In this document: positions 1 through 8,242 of the stretch, one piece after another
Layout of the letters: every line of letters begins with the position of its first letter
Numbering within the stretch: the first letter of the stretch is position 1
Assembly: GCF_004151105.1 (NCBI RefSeq)
Contig: NZ_PHRF01000090.1
Location: 1 to 64,000, forward strand
DNA: 64,000 nt
From: Streptomyces sp. L-9-10
Lineage (GTDB): Bacteria; Actinomycetota; Actinomycetes; Streptomycetales; Streptomycetaceae
Direction of reading: 5' to 3'
Made by a program: the position numbers and the translations under genes
Notes under the pieces: model-generated
The model's input: only the letters and a program-made list of their open reading frames with translations
The model's database searches: none
What the model was told of the DNA's origin: nothing

Positions 1-7
1 CACCGGC

Positions 8-1156
8 TCATGCCGCCGCTCGGGAGCGGACCTCGCCCTCTTCCCTTCCGTCCACGTCATGGTGGATGGGCGTACCCGAACCGGTCAGCGGAACCCCTGT
101 CCCGCCCCGGCGCGCCGCGATGATCTCCGCCGCGATGGACAGGGCGGTCTCCTCGGGGGTGCGGGCGCCGAGGTCGAGGCCGATCGGAGAGCGCAGGCGG
201 GCCAACTCGCCGTCGGTGACGCCGACATCGCGCAGACGCCGGTTGCGGTCCTCGTGCGTGCGGCGCGAGCCCATCGCGCCGACGAACGCGACCGGCAGCC
301 GCAGGGCCGTCTCCAGCAGCGGCACGTCGAACTTGGCGTCATGGGTGAGCACGCACAGGACGGTCCGTTCGTCGGTCGCGGTGCGCCGGAGATAGCGGTG
401 CGGCCAGTCGACCACGAGGTCGTCGGCCTCGGGGAAGCGGACGCGGGTGGCGAAGACCGGCCGGGCATCGCACACGGTCACGTGGTAACCGAGGAACTTG
501 CCCGCCCGTACGAGCGCCGTCGCGAAGTCCACGGCGCCGAAGACGATCATCCGGGGCGGCGGCACCCTCGACTCCACGATCAGTGTCACGCCGCCGGGGC
601 AGCGCGATCCGTCCTCCGCGATCTCGACGGTGCCGGTGCGGCCGGTGTCCAGCATCGCGCGGGCTTCCGCAGCCGCCGTCCGGTCCAGTTCCGGGTGTCC
701 GCCGAGGCCGCCCTCGTACGATCCGTCGGGACGGACGAGCAGCGCACCGCCGAGGAGTGCCTCCGGGCCCCGGGCCACCCGGGCGAGTGCCGCCGTCTCC
801 CCCTTGTCCGCGGCCGACACCGCCGCCCGGAACACCGGCGCGTCCGCGCGGACCGGCGTGATGAGGACGTCGATGACGCCGCCGCAGGTGAGCCCCACCG
901 CGAAGGCGTCCTCGTCGCTGTATCCGAACCGTTCACGCACCGTCCTGCCGTCCTGGAGCGCCTGGACGCACAGGTCGTACACCGCTCCCTCCACACAACC
1001 GCCGGAGACGGAACCGATGGCGGTGCCGTGACGGTCCACGGCCAGGGCGGCACCCGGACCGCGCGGCGCGCTGCCGCCGACGGCCACGACGGTGGCGACG
1101 GCGAAGTCCCGGCCCTCCTCGAACCAGCGGTTCAACTGCTCGGCGACATCAAGCAC
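8..1156 (-). CDS. XdhC-family molybdenum cofactor insertion chaperone
   Basis: 382 aa from a GTG at 1156, which has GGAGGAG just upstream; the open frame runs further 5' but that part is low-quality sequence inside the preceding gene. Near the N-terminus lie AVGGSAPRGPGA and SGGCVEG, the conserved XdhC/CoxI segments. The C-terminal half has a Rossmann-like domain (MIVFGAVDFATALVRAGKFLGY, then VAFVGAMGSRRTHEDR). In the family, XdhC binds sulfurated molybdenum cofactor and inserts it into the apo Mo subunit in the cytoplasm. The start overlaps the stop of the Mo subunit gene by 8 nt, so it is the last gene of a translationally coupled four-gene operon and probably serves this enzyme specifically, as PaoD does for PaoABC. 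Confidence 0.9.
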   Translation of the reverse strand: MLDVAEQLNRWFEEGRDFAVATVVAVGGSAPRGPGAALAVDRHGTAIGSVSGGCVEGAVYDLCVQALQDGRTVRERFGYSDEDAFAVGLTCGGVIDVLITPVRADAPVFRAAVSAADKGETAALARVARGPEALLGGALLVRPDGSYEGGLGGHPELDRTAAAEARAMLDTGRTGTVEIAEDGSRCPGGVTLIVESRVPPPRMIVFGAVDFATALVRAGKFLGYHVTVCDARPVFATRVRFPEADDLVVDWPHRYLRRTATDERTVLCVLTHDAKFDVPLLETALRLPVAFVGAMGSRRTHEDRNRRLRDVGVTDGELARLRSPIGLDLGARTPEETALSIAAEIIAARRGGTGVPLTGSGTPIHHDVDGREEGEVRSRAAA

Positions 1157-3347
1157 TCCGGGCTCCTCCGGCCGCCGCGCTCCGGGTTTCCCCCGCCGCC
1201 CGCAGGACACGGTCCGGACGGATCGGCAGCTCCCGGTGGCGTACGCCGGTCGCGTGCCACACCGCGTTGGCGATCGCGGCGGCGACACCCACGACACCGA
1301 TCTCGCCGATGCCCTTGATCCCGACCGGGTCGTCCGGGTCCGGGTCCTCCACCCAGTCCGCCTCGATGAGCGGCACATCGGCGTGCGCGGCGAAGTGGTA
1401 GCCGGCCAGGTCGGCGCCGACGTGGCCGCCCGATTCCCGGTCCCTGACCGCTTCTTCGTGAAGGGCCATGGACAGCCCCCAGGTCAGTCCGCCGATGAAC
1501 TGGCTGCGGGCGGTGAGCGGGTTGACGATCCGGCCCGCGGCGTAGATGCCGAGCAACCGTCGTACGCGTACCTCACCGGTGGTGACATCGACCGCGACCT
1601 CGGCGAACTGCGCTCCGAAGGAGTGCCGTTCCTTCTTCGCGAGGGCGCCGATGGCCTCGGCGGTGTTCGACCGGGCGGTGATCCCCTCCGGCGGAACGCT
1701 GCCTCCCAGGGCCAGTCGCTCCCGCAGTTCGTCCGCCGCGATCGTCACCGCCCACGCCCAGGAGCGCGTGCCCATCGAGCCGCCGGCGAACATGGCCGGG
1801 CCGAGATCGCTGTCCGCGATGCGCACCCGGATCCGGTCGGGCGCCACACGCAGCGCGTCCGCGGCGACCGAGGTCATCGCCGTCCGCGCGCCGGTCCCGA
1901 TGTCCGCCGCGTTGATCCGCACGGTGAAGGTACCGTCCGGCTCGGCGGTCACGGCCGCCGTGGACGGGCCGGCGCCCGACGGGTAGGTGGCAGCCGCCGT
2001 TCCGGTGCCGAGCAGCCAGCGCCCCTCACGGCGCACACCAGGACGCGGGTCACGGTCCGCCCAGCCGAACCTGCGGGCGCCCTCCTCGAAGCAGGCGAGC
2101 ACATTGCGGCTGCCGAACGGCAGCCCGGACACGGGACCCGTCTCGGGTTCGTTGCGCGCGCGCAGCGCGATCGGGTCCATGCCGCACTTCTCGGCCAGTT
2201 CGTCCAGGGCGGATTCGAGGGCGAAGGAGCCCGGTGCCTCGCCCGGCGCGCGCATCCAGGCCGGGGTCGGCACGTCGAGCCGTACGAGCCGGTGGAGCGT
2301 GTGATGCGCGTCGGCGTCGTACAGCACACGCCCCAGCACGGCGCTGGACTCGACGAATTCGTGCACGGTCGACGTAAGACTCAGTGCCTGGTGGTCGAAG
2401 GCGCGCAGTCGGCCGTCGGCGTCGGCGCCGAGCCTGATCCGCTGCGCCGTGGGGCTGCGGTAGCCGACGAGAGAGAACATCTGACGGCGGGTCAGCACGA
2501 CACGCACCGGGCGGTGGAGGACGGTCGTGGCCATCACCGCGGCCACTTGGTGCGGGCTGAGCCCCTTCGATCCGAAGCCGCCGCCGACATGTTCGGACCG
2601 TACCCGTACCGAGGCCGGGTCGAGGGAGAAGAGCTTCGCGAGTTCGGACGCCACCCAGGTGCTGCCCTGGTTGGAGTCGAGGACGTCGAGCCGCCCGCCG
2701 TCCCAGCGTGCCGTCGCCGCGTGCGGCTCCATCGGGTTGTGGTGCTCCTCAGGAGTGGTGTACTCCTCGTCCACGACGACGGCGGACGCGTCGAGCTGGG
2801 CCGCCAGGTCCCCCTTCTCCGTCTCCGCCCGGACCATCGGGTTGCTCTCCGGCGTGTACACGCCGGAGTGTCCGGCGAAGAAACCGACGTCGTGCGGCTC
2901 CTCGTCGTAGCGCACCACCAGCGCCTCGGCGGCCTCCCTGGCCTGCTCGGACGTTTCGGCCACGACCAGCGCCACCGGCCATCCCGAGAAAGGGACACGG
3001 TCGTGCTGGAAGATCCCGAGAACCGGGTTCGGCCGCCCCACCATGCCCACGTAGTCGGTCTCGACACGCGGTGCGTTCCCATGGTGCAGCACGGTGAGGA
3101 CGCCGGGCATGGCCAGGACGGGGGCGTCCTCCACGGAGCGGATACGGCCACGGGCCACGGTCGACAGCACAAGCCAGCCGTGGGCGAGTTCAGCGAAGGG
3201 GATCTCTCCGGCGTAGCGGGCCGCCCCGGTGACCTTGTCGCGGCCCTCCACACGGGTGCGGGCGGAGCCGACGGCTCCCGTCACGGCGGAGTCTCCGGTC
3301 GCCGTGGCCGTCGTCCTCGGGGACGTCGGGGTTGTCGGCGTGGTCAT
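1149..3347 (-). CDS. Molybdopterin-binding subunit of a PaoC/YagR-like aldehyde/xanthine oxidoreductase
   Basis: 732 aa. The ATG at 3347 follows AGGAGG at good spacing and overlaps the FAD-subunit stop (ATGA). The N-terminus carries the aldehyde oxidase hammerhead domain (VEGRDKVTGAARYAGEI). The Mo-binding domain follows, with VGGGFGSKG, the AGGSMGTRS loop and the C-terminal GIKGIGEIG segment whose Glu aligns with the active-site glutamate of the xanthine oxidase family. It should hydroxylate an aldehyde or N-heterocycle with water as oxygen donor. The FAD partner has a PaoB-type iron-sulfur insert, so an aldehyde substrate is more likely than xanthine. The actual substrate cannot be read from the sequence. 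Confidence 0.92.
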   Translation of the reverse strand: MTTPTTPTSPRTTATATGDSAVTGAVGSARTRVEGRDKVTGAARYAGEIPFAELAHGWLVLSTVARGRIRSVEDAPVLAMPGVLTVLHHGNAPRVETDYVGMVGRPNPVLGIFQHDRVPFSGWPVALVVAETSEQAREAAEALVVRYDEEPHDVGFFAGHSGVYTPESNPMVRAETEKGDLAAQLDASAVVVDEEYTTPEEHHNPMEPHAATARWDGGRLDVLDSNQGSTWVASELAKLFSLDPASVRVRSEHVGGGFGSKGLSPHQVAAVMATTVLHRPVRVVLTRRQMFSLVGYRSPTAQRIRLGADADGRLRAFDHQALSLTSTVHEFVESSAVLGRVLYDADAHHTLHRLVRLDVPTPAWMRAPGEAPGSFALESALDELAEKCGMDPIALRARNEPETGPVSGLPFGSRNVLACFEEGARRFGWADRDPRPGVRREGRWLLGTGTAAATYPSGAGPSTAAVTAEPDGTFTVRINAADIGTGARTAMTSVAADALRVAPDRIRVRIADSDLGPAMFAGGSMGTRSWAWAVTIAADELRERLALGGSVPPEGITARSNTAEAIGALAKKERHSFGAQFAEVAVDVTTGEVRVRRLLGIYAAGRIVNPLTARSQFIGGLTWGLSMALHEEAVRDRESGGHVGADLAGYHFAAHADVPLIEADWVEDPDPDDPVGIKGIGEIGVVGVAAAIANAVWHATGVRHRELPIRPDRVLRAAGETRSAAAGGARSA

Positions 3348-4336
3348 CGGGGTGCCTCCTCGGTGAGTTCGGTCAGCACGGCCACGACGAGGTTGCGCGT
3401 CAACGTCACCTTGTATCCGTTCTCGGGAAGCGCCTCCGCTGCCTCCAGTTCGGCATCGGCCGCGGCGGCGAACGCCTCCGCGCTCGCCGGACCGCCGATC
3501 AGTACGCGCTCGGCCGCGCGGGCCCGCCACGGCCGGGACGCGACCGCCCCGAACGCGAGGCGCACGTCGCGTACGACACCGTCCCGGACGTCGAGCGCGG
3601 CGGCGATCGAGCCGATCGCGAACGCGTACGAGGCGCGCTCGCGCACCTTCCGGTACCGCGAGTGGGCGGCGACCGGGGCCGGCGGCAGTGTGACGCCGGT
3701 GATCAGCGCGCCGGGCGGAAGGGCGGTCTCGATGTGCGGGGTGTCGCCCACGGGCGGATAGAACGCGGTGATCGGCGACTCGCCCGGCCCGTCCGCCGTC
3801 TCATAGGAGATGACGGCGTCGAAGGCGGCGAGCGCGACGGCCATGTCCGAGGGATGGGTGGCGACGCAGTGCTCGGAGGCGCCGAGGATCGCGTGGTTGT
3901 GGTGCTCACCCGTGAGCGCGGGGCAACCGGTGCCCGGTGCGCGCTTGTTGCACCGTTTGCTGAGATCGGTGAAGTAGCCGCAGCGGGTCCGCTGGAGGAG
4001 ATTCCCGCCGACCGTGGCCATGTTGCGCAGCTGTCCCGAGGCGCCGGCCAGCACGGCCTGCGCCAACGCCGGGTAGTGACGGCGTACCTCGGGGTGGGCC
4101 GCGAGATCGCTGTTGGTGACGGTCGCGCCGATGCGCAGCCCGCCGTCGTGCGTGAACTCGATCCCGTCGAGGGGGAGTTCCCGTATGTCGATGAGCAGCG
4201 CGGGCCGTTCCACACCTGCCTTCATCAGGTCGATGAGGTTGGTGCCGCCGCCGAGGAAACGGGCCTCGGGGGCGCCGTCGAGCAGGGCGACCGCTCCGGA
4301 GACGTCGAAGGCGCGTTCGTAGCCGAACTCCCTCAT
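3344..4336 (-). CDS. FAD-binding subunit with extra 4Fe-4S motif (PaoB/YagS-like)
   Basis: 330 aa; ATG at 4336, coupled by ATGA overlap to both neighbours. RFLGGGTNLIDLMK is the PCMH-type FAD-binding loop, and ATVGGNLLQRTRC begins the second FAD contact region. A cysteine-rich insert, TRCGYFTD followed by RCNKRAPGTGCPA, matches the additional [4Fe-4S] cluster of E. coli PaoB/YagS, which ordinary xanthine dehydrogenase FAD subunits lack. Electrons would pass from the Mo site through the 2Fe-2S centres to FAD. This insert is the reason for placing the operon in the periplasmic-aldehyde-oxidase-like group. Confidence 0.92.
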   Translation of the reverse strand: MREFGYERAFDVSGAVALLDGAPEARFLGGGTNLIDLMKAGVERPALLIDIRELPLDGIEFTHDGGLRIGATVTNSDLAAHPEVRRHYPALAQAVLAGASGQLRNMATVGGNLLQRTRCGYFTDLSKRCNKRAPGTGCPALTGEHHNHAILGASEHCVATHPSDMAVALAAFDAVISYETADGPGESPITAFYPPVGDTPHIETALPPGALITGVTLPPAPVAAHSRYRKVRERASYAFAIGSIAAALDVRDGVVRDVRLAFGAVASRPWRARAAERVLIGGPASAEAFAAAADAELEAAEALPENGYKVTLTRNLVVAVLTELTEEAPR

Positions 4337-4932
4337 GCGGCGGTCTCCTTGACATCGTTCCGGGTCTCGGTCTCGGCCTGGGCCGCTTCCGCCGCCCGCG
4401 CGACGGCCTGCACGATCGACACGTAGGCGCCACAGCGGCACAGGTTGCCGCTCATCCGCTCGCGTATCTCCTCGGCGGTGAGTGCGGGCACCCCCGCTTC
4501 CGGCCGGACATCGTCGGTCACGGCGCTGGGCCAGCCCGCCGCGTGTTCCTCGATCACCGCGAGGGCCGAACAGATCTGCCCCGGTGTGCAGTAGCCGCAC
4601 TGGTAGCCGTCGAGGTCGAGAAAGGCCTGCTGCACCGGGTGCAGTCGCTCACCCTCGGCGACGCCTTCGATGGTGGTGATCGCGCGCCCCTCGGCCGCGA
4701 CCGCGAGCTGAAGGCAGGACACCGCCCGGCGACCGTCGAGAAGTACCGTGCAGGCGCCGCATTGGCCCTGGTCACAGCCCTTTTTGGTACCCGTCAGATC
4801 GAGATGCTCGCGCAGAGCGTCGAGCAGGGTGGTGCGATGGTCGACGGGGAGTGTGTACTTCTCGCCGTTGATGTTCAGGGTGATGGCGCTGTGCGTCGAG
4901 GTGGCGGCTGCCGATGAGGGGGGTGGGGCCAT
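4333..4932 (-). CDS. 2Fe-2S subunit of the molybdenum hydroxylase (PaoA/YagT-like)
   Basis: 199 aa; ATG at 4932 preceded by AAGAAGG. A plant-ferredoxin-like domain carries CDQGQCGACTVLLDG with a later Cys, and an all-helical domain carries QCGYCTPGQ and NLCRCGAY, giving the two 2Fe-2S clusters expected for this subunit. E. coli PaoA has a Tat signal, but no twin-arginine signal is visible in the N-terminal 20 residues here, so I infer a cytoplasmic enzyme. This is the first gene of the operon; its promoter region contains the two operators shared with the divergent TetR gene. Confidence 0.93.
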   Translation of the reverse strand: MAPPPSSAAATSTHSAITLNINGEKYTLPVDHRTTLLDALREHLDLTGTKKGCDQGQCGACTVLLDGRRAVSCLQLAVAAEGRAITTIEGVAEGERLHPVQQAFLDLDGYQCGYCTPGQICSALAVIEEHAAGWPSAVTDDVRPEAGVPALTAEEIRERMSGNLCRCGAYVSIVQAVARAAEAAQAETETRNDVKETAA

Positions 4933-5049
4933 GATCAGCCTTCTTTCGCGTTGCTGATACGCGTCGAACGAGACGATCCGGGGGACTGTCCGGACGGGAG
5001 AGGACGCAGGTCGGCCACACTGGCCGGATATGCCGCTATGGTGAACCTA

Positions 5050-5096
5050 AGCGGACAATTGTCCGCTCACCATCGAACCTAACGGACAGCTGTCCG
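5050..5096. promoter_or_regulatory. Two palindromic operators for the divergent TetR regulator
   Basis: AGCGGACAATTGTCCGCT (5050-5067) is a perfect 18-bp palindrome, and CGGACAGCTGTCCG (5083-5096) is a perfect 14-bp one. Both share GGACANNTGTCC. The centres are 31 bp apart, about three helical turns, so two dimers could bind the same DNA face. They lie between the oxidoreductase operon (start 4932) and the TetR gene (start 5188), fitting repression of the operon and autoregulation. Binding is inferred from symmetry and position. Confidence 0.8.
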
Positions 5097-5187
5097 GTTA
5101 GCAAGGCGGGGCTTGGCCGTTATTCCGGGGCGAGGACTGGCTCTGATTCCGGAAGGATGACGAGCACGGCCGGAAGGAGGAGGACGG

Positions 5188-5910
5188 GTGCGGCCGGAAC
5201 CGGAAGGAGGACGAGTGCGGGAAGAGCGAGTACGGGACGAGACGACTCTGCGCTCGGACGCGCAGCGGAATCGCGAGCGCATTCTGGACGTCGCGCTGGC
5301 CGAGCTGACGCGCGCCGCTGACGCCCCGCTGAGCGCGATCGCGAAGAAGGCGGGCGTCGGCCAGGGGACGTTCTACCGGAACTTCCCCAACCGCGAGGCC
5401 CTCGTCCTGGAGGTCTACCGCTACGAGATGCAGCAGGTCGCCGACACCGCCGCCCAACTGCTCCAGACCCGCGCACCTGACCGGGCCCTGAGGGAGTGGA
5501 TGGACCGGCTGGCCCAGTACGCCATGGCCAAGGCCGGCCTGGCAGACGCGCTGCGCAATGCCACCAGCACGTACGGCAGCCTGGCGCAGCTGGGTCACGA
5601 CCCGGTGACCCGGGCGGTCACGCTCCTGCTGCACGCGAACGAGGAGGCAGGCACCATCCGCCCGGGGCTGACCTCCGACGACTTCCTGCTCGCCATCGCC
5701 GGGCTCTGGCATCTCGACCCGCGCAGCGACTGGCAGCCGCCCGCGACGCGACTGCTGGACCTCGTGATGGACGGGCTCCGGGCGGGGGCGCCCGGAGCGG
5801 GCGGATCCGCGACGGTCGGCCCCGAGGCTGCGGTCGGCCCCGAGGCGGCGGACGGCCCCGAGGCGGCGGACGGGCCCCCGGCGGACAGACCGGGGGCCGG
5901 ACGGACTTGA
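5188..5910 (+). CDS. TetR/AcrR-family regulator of the molybdenum hydroxylase operon
   Basis: 240 aa from the GTG at 5188; a second GTG at 5215 also has a strong RBS, because the leader contains repeated GGAAGGAGG-type blocks, so the start is ambiguous. The HTH is NRERILDVALAEL, then APLSAIAKKAGVGQGTFYRNFPNREALV, and the ligand domain follows. The C-terminal ~35 residues are a low-complexity tail with repeated GPEAA units, outside the normal fold. It is divergent from the oxidoreductase operon with two palindromes between, so it is most likely a local repressor released by an aldehyde or aromatic ligand. The ligand is unknown. Confidence 0.88.
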   Translation: MRPEPEGGRVREERVRDETTLRSDAQRNRERILDVALAELTRAADAPLSAIAKKAGVGQGTFYRNFPNREALVLEVYRYEMQQVADTAAQLLQTRAPDRALREWMDRLAQYAMAKAGLADALRNATSTYGSLAQLGHDPVTRAVTLLLHANEEAGTIRPGLTSDDFLLAIAGLWHLDPRSDWQPPATRLLDLVMDGLRAGAPGAGGSATVGPEAAVGPEAADGPEAADGPPADRPGAGRT

Positions 5911-5924
5911 GGCAGGGCCCCGGA

Positions 5925-6776
5925 TCATCGGGGCACGTCCATGCGCTGCGTGCCGATGACCGACAGCAGCCGCAGCGCCTCCTCGGACGGCGAGCCGGGG
6001 GCGGCGGTGTAGATCACGACCCGCTGGTCCCGGTCGGTGATGTCGAGGGTGTCGCAGTCGACGGTGACCGGGCCGACCAGCGGGTGCTGGAAGGTCTTGC
6101 GCGGAGTGGGCTCGGCGGACACATCGTGGGAGCCCCACAGCCGGGTGAACTCCTCACTGCCGGCGAGGAGTTCGTCCACCAGCCCGGTCACCTCGGGATC
6201 ACCGGGGTAGCGGGCGGCGACGGCGCGCAACTGCTGGGCCGAGGCACGGGCGAACGCGTCCACGTCCGACACTCCGTACAACCGCTGTCCCCGCGGGGAC
6301 GGATCGAGGAAGGTACGGCGTACCAGGTTGCGGTCGCGTCGCGACACGGCCGAGAAGTCCTCCATGAGGGCGGCCGCGAGATCATTCCAGGCGATGACCT
6401 CGTACGTCGCGGACGTCACGATCGCGGCGGCCTGCGGCAGTCGGCGCAGCAGGTCGAGGATGCTCTGCCGCACCTCGCGCGAGGGGCCGGGCGGAGGGCC
6501 CGGCGGTGCGCCGGCGAGGTGGTGGAGGTGGTCGCGCTCGGGGTCCGACAGGCGCAGGGCCCGCGCCAGCCCGGCCAGCACCTCGCGCGACGGGCGGGGG
6601 CCGCGGGCCTGCTCCAGCCGGGTGTAGTACTCGGTCGAGATATACGCCAGCTGCGCCGCCTCCTCGCGCCGCAGCCCCGGGGTACGGCGGCGCGGCCCGG
6701 CGGGCAGGCCCACGTCGGCGGGGGTGATCCGCTCGCGCCTGCTGCGCAGGAAGGCGGCCAGTTCTTGTCTGTCCAC
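5925..6776 (-). CDS. XRE-family regulator with MmyB-like ligand-binding domain
   Basis: 283 aa from a GTG at 6776 with a GAGGG RBS; upstream codons belong to the intergenic region. The N-terminal HTH has LRSRRERITPADVG, PGLRREEAAQLAYIST and YYTRLEQARGPRPS. The C-terminal PAS-like domain has LDLLRRLPQAAAIVTSATYEVIAWNDLAAAL and, near the end, HPLVGPVTVDCDTL and VVIYTAAPGSPSEEALRLL, all typical of MmyB-like actinobacterial regulators. These are usually divergent from a dehydrogenase gene across a long inverted repeat. That arrangement is present here, but the dehydrogenase is truncated. Confidence 0.9.
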   Translation of the reverse strand: MDRQELAAFLRSRRERITPADVGLPAGPRRRTPGLRREEAAQLAYISTEYYTRLEQARGPRPSREVLAGLARALRLSDPERDHLHHLAGAPPGPPPGPSREVRQSILDLLRRLPQAAAIVTSATYEVIAWNDLAAALMEDFSAVSRRDRNLVRRTFLDPSPRGQRLYGVSDVDAFARASAQQLRAVAARYPGDPEVTGLVDELLAGSEEFTRLWGSHDVSAEPTPRKTFQHPLVGPVTVDCDTLDITDRDQRVVIYTAAPGSPSEEALRLLSVIGTQRMDVPR

Positions 6777-6799
6777 ACCCTCAGTGTGCGCGCGGGCAC

Positions 6800-6838
6800 G
6801 GTGGCTATCCAGGTACCGCCGGTGCCTGGATAGCCACC
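6800..6838. promoter_or_regulatory. Long inverted repeat, probable operator of the MmyB-like regulator
   Basis: The left arm GGTGGCTATCCAGGTACC (6800-6817) and right arm GGTGCCTGGATAGCCACC (6821-6838) are complementary over 18 bp with one mismatch around a 3-nt centre. It lies between the divergent regulator start (6776) and the SDR-remnant ATG (6863), the usual operator position in this regulator/dehydrogenase pair. It is still nearly perfect although the target gene is broken. Confidence 0.8.
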
Positions 6839-6862
6839 GCTGACGGGCGCAGGCTCGCTGCC

Positions 6863-7234
6863 ATGGACCACACATCACCACCCACCTCCGACACGCGCAC
6901 CGGCACACCCGGCGACACGCGCACCGACGTCACCACCGACACCGGCCGGGGCCTGCTGGCCGGCAAGGTCGCCTTCATCACCGGTGCCGGCCGTGGCATC
7001 GGCGCGCCGGCAGCCGGATCCCGGGTACGGCCCCGGGATCTGACTCCCCGCACCGTCCGGCGCGAGTACGACAGCGCGGCCGGGACACATGCCCGGCGTC
7101 GCTGTTCTCAGCGACACTCCGCTGATACCCGCCATGGGCTCCGACAACGACCGCGAACGCCGCCGTGCCACCATGGTCGCCACCGCGATCCCGCGTGCCT
7201 GTCCGTCAACCCCCCTCCCCGGAGCCCCCTGTGA
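6863..7234 (+). pseudogene. Truncated short-chain dehydrogenase (N-terminal remnant)
   Basis: A 123-aa frame opens with LLAGKVAFITGAGRGIG, the first beta strand and TGxxxGxG cofactor loop of an SDR. After about residue 48 the similarity stops and the rest is Arg-rich, unstructured-looking sequence. The YxxxK active site and most of the roughly 270-aa fold are missing. GATCCCGGG...CCCCGGGATC, a small inverted repeat at about 7017-7040, lies just past the break. The frame ends in a GTGA overlap with the next gene, so it may still be translated and coupled to it. This is a deletion remnant of the usual MmyB-regulated dehydrogenase. Confidence 0.72.
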
Positions 7235-7911
7235 ACGTCGTCATCTTCGGAGCGTCCGGCATGGTCGGACACGGTGTGCTGCGTGCCTGCCTTCTGGACC
7301 CCGCGGTCACCAGCGTCCTGGTGGTGGGCCGCGGCCCGCTCGGCATCAGCCACCCCAAGCTGCACGAGGTCATCCACCAGGACCTCGCCGACCTGTCCGC
7401 CCTCAGCGGGCAACTGGCCGGCCTCGACGCCTGCTTCTTCTGTGTCGGCGTCTCCGTCGCCGGGCGCACCGAAGCCGAATACACCCGTATCACCTACGAC
7501 TTCGCCCTCGCCGCGGCCTCCGCCGTTTCCCGGCACAACCCCGGTATCACGTTCGCCTACGTCTCCGGCGAGGGCACCGACAGCACCGAACGCGGCCGCT
7601 CCATGTGGGCCCGCGTCAAGGGACGAACCGAAAACGCACTGCTGGCCATGGAGATGGACGCCTACATGTTCCGCCCCGGCTACATCCAGCCCCGCCACGG
7701 TGCCGTCTCCAGGACCCCCGCCTACCGCGTGATGTACACCCTCACCTCCTGGCTCTACCCCCTCCTGCACCGCATCGCGCCGGGGCACACCACGACCACC
7801 GATCACCTCGGCCGCGCGATGCTCGCCGTCGCCCGGCCCCACGCGGCCCGGCCCGGCGCGGAGATCCCCCGCGTCCTGGACAGCCGGGAGATCAACCGCC
7901 TGGCCGCGTAG
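7231..7911 (+). CDS. NAD(P)-binding epimerase/NmrA-like oxidoreductase
   Basis: 226 aa from GTG 7231 (GGAG upstream); the longer frame from 7165 has no RBS and precedes the fold. It starts directly with the Rossmann strand VNVVIFGASGMVGHGVLR (GxxGxxG). Later YVSGEGTDSTERGRSMWARVKGRTENALL resembles the atypical-SDR region around the active-site Tyr/Lys, though no classical YxxxK is evident. The family includes small NAD(P)H-binding reductases and redox sensors of unassigned substrate. It is coupled to the truncated SDR frame, so it probably sits under the MmyB-like operator. Confidence 0.75.
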   Translation: MNVVIFGASGMVGHGVLRACLLDPAVTSVLVVGRGPLGISHPKLHEVIHQDLADLSALSGQLAGLDACFFCVGVSVAGRTEAEYTRITYDFALAAASAVSRHNPGITFAYVSGEGTDSTERGRSMWARVKGRTENALLAMEMDAYMFRPGYIQPRHGAVSRTPAYRVMYTLTSWLYPLLHRIAPGHTTTTDHLGRAMLAVARPHAARPGAEIPRVLDSREINRLAA

Positions 7912-7929
7912 CGGCGGTGTCGCGTTCAG

Positions 7930-7964
7930 CGTGCCGGCCTTCGTCATGAAGGCCGGCACTTTGG
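7930..7964 (+). terminator. Probable rho-independent terminator before the biosynthetic cluster
   Basis: GTGCCGGCCTT (7931-7941) pairs with AAGGCCGGCAC (7949-7959) around a short loop and is followed by a brief T-rich tract. It lies 20 bp after the stop of the NAD(P)-binding protein and separates that unit from the cluster starting at 8243. Confidence 0.65.
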
Positions 7965-8034
7965 CCTGGGCGGACGCGGACCGGCGGGACTCCTGAGGGG
8001 CGCGAGCTGCGTAGGGGCTCATAGGGGTTGTAGG

Positions 8035-8049
8035 GGATGAAGTTCATCC
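8035..8049. promoter_or_regulatory. Palindrome upstream of the KAS III gene
   Basis: GGATGAAGTTCATCC is a 7-1-7 perfect inverted repeat, flanked by AGGGG-rich sequence (TAGGGG occurs three times at 8012-8036). It is about 190 bp upstream of the first cluster gene, in a 330-bp intergenic stretch with no other gene that I can see. It could be an operator for a cluster regulator; no regulator gene is adjacent. Confidence 0.4.
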
Positions 8050-8242
8050 TCCCCTCTTCGTAGGATGGCTTTGCCCGAGGGAACACGGAAAGGCGGCGTA
8101 CCGGAAGCCGCGAACCACCAGGGGCGGCGGATTCTCCGAATTCGCCCGTCCGTCATGTGTTCCGCCCTCGGCTTCGCACTGTCCTGGAAGGGGACACGAG
8201 GAGCGAATCTCTGCCAGCGCTGAGGGCCCAGGGAGGTCTTGT

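Noticed and set aside
1092..3761. Very long plus-strand frame opposite the Mo subunit gene
   Set aside because: It is a mirror of a well-conserved minus-strand enzyme, has Arg/Gly-rich content and no domain; typical GC-rich shadow.
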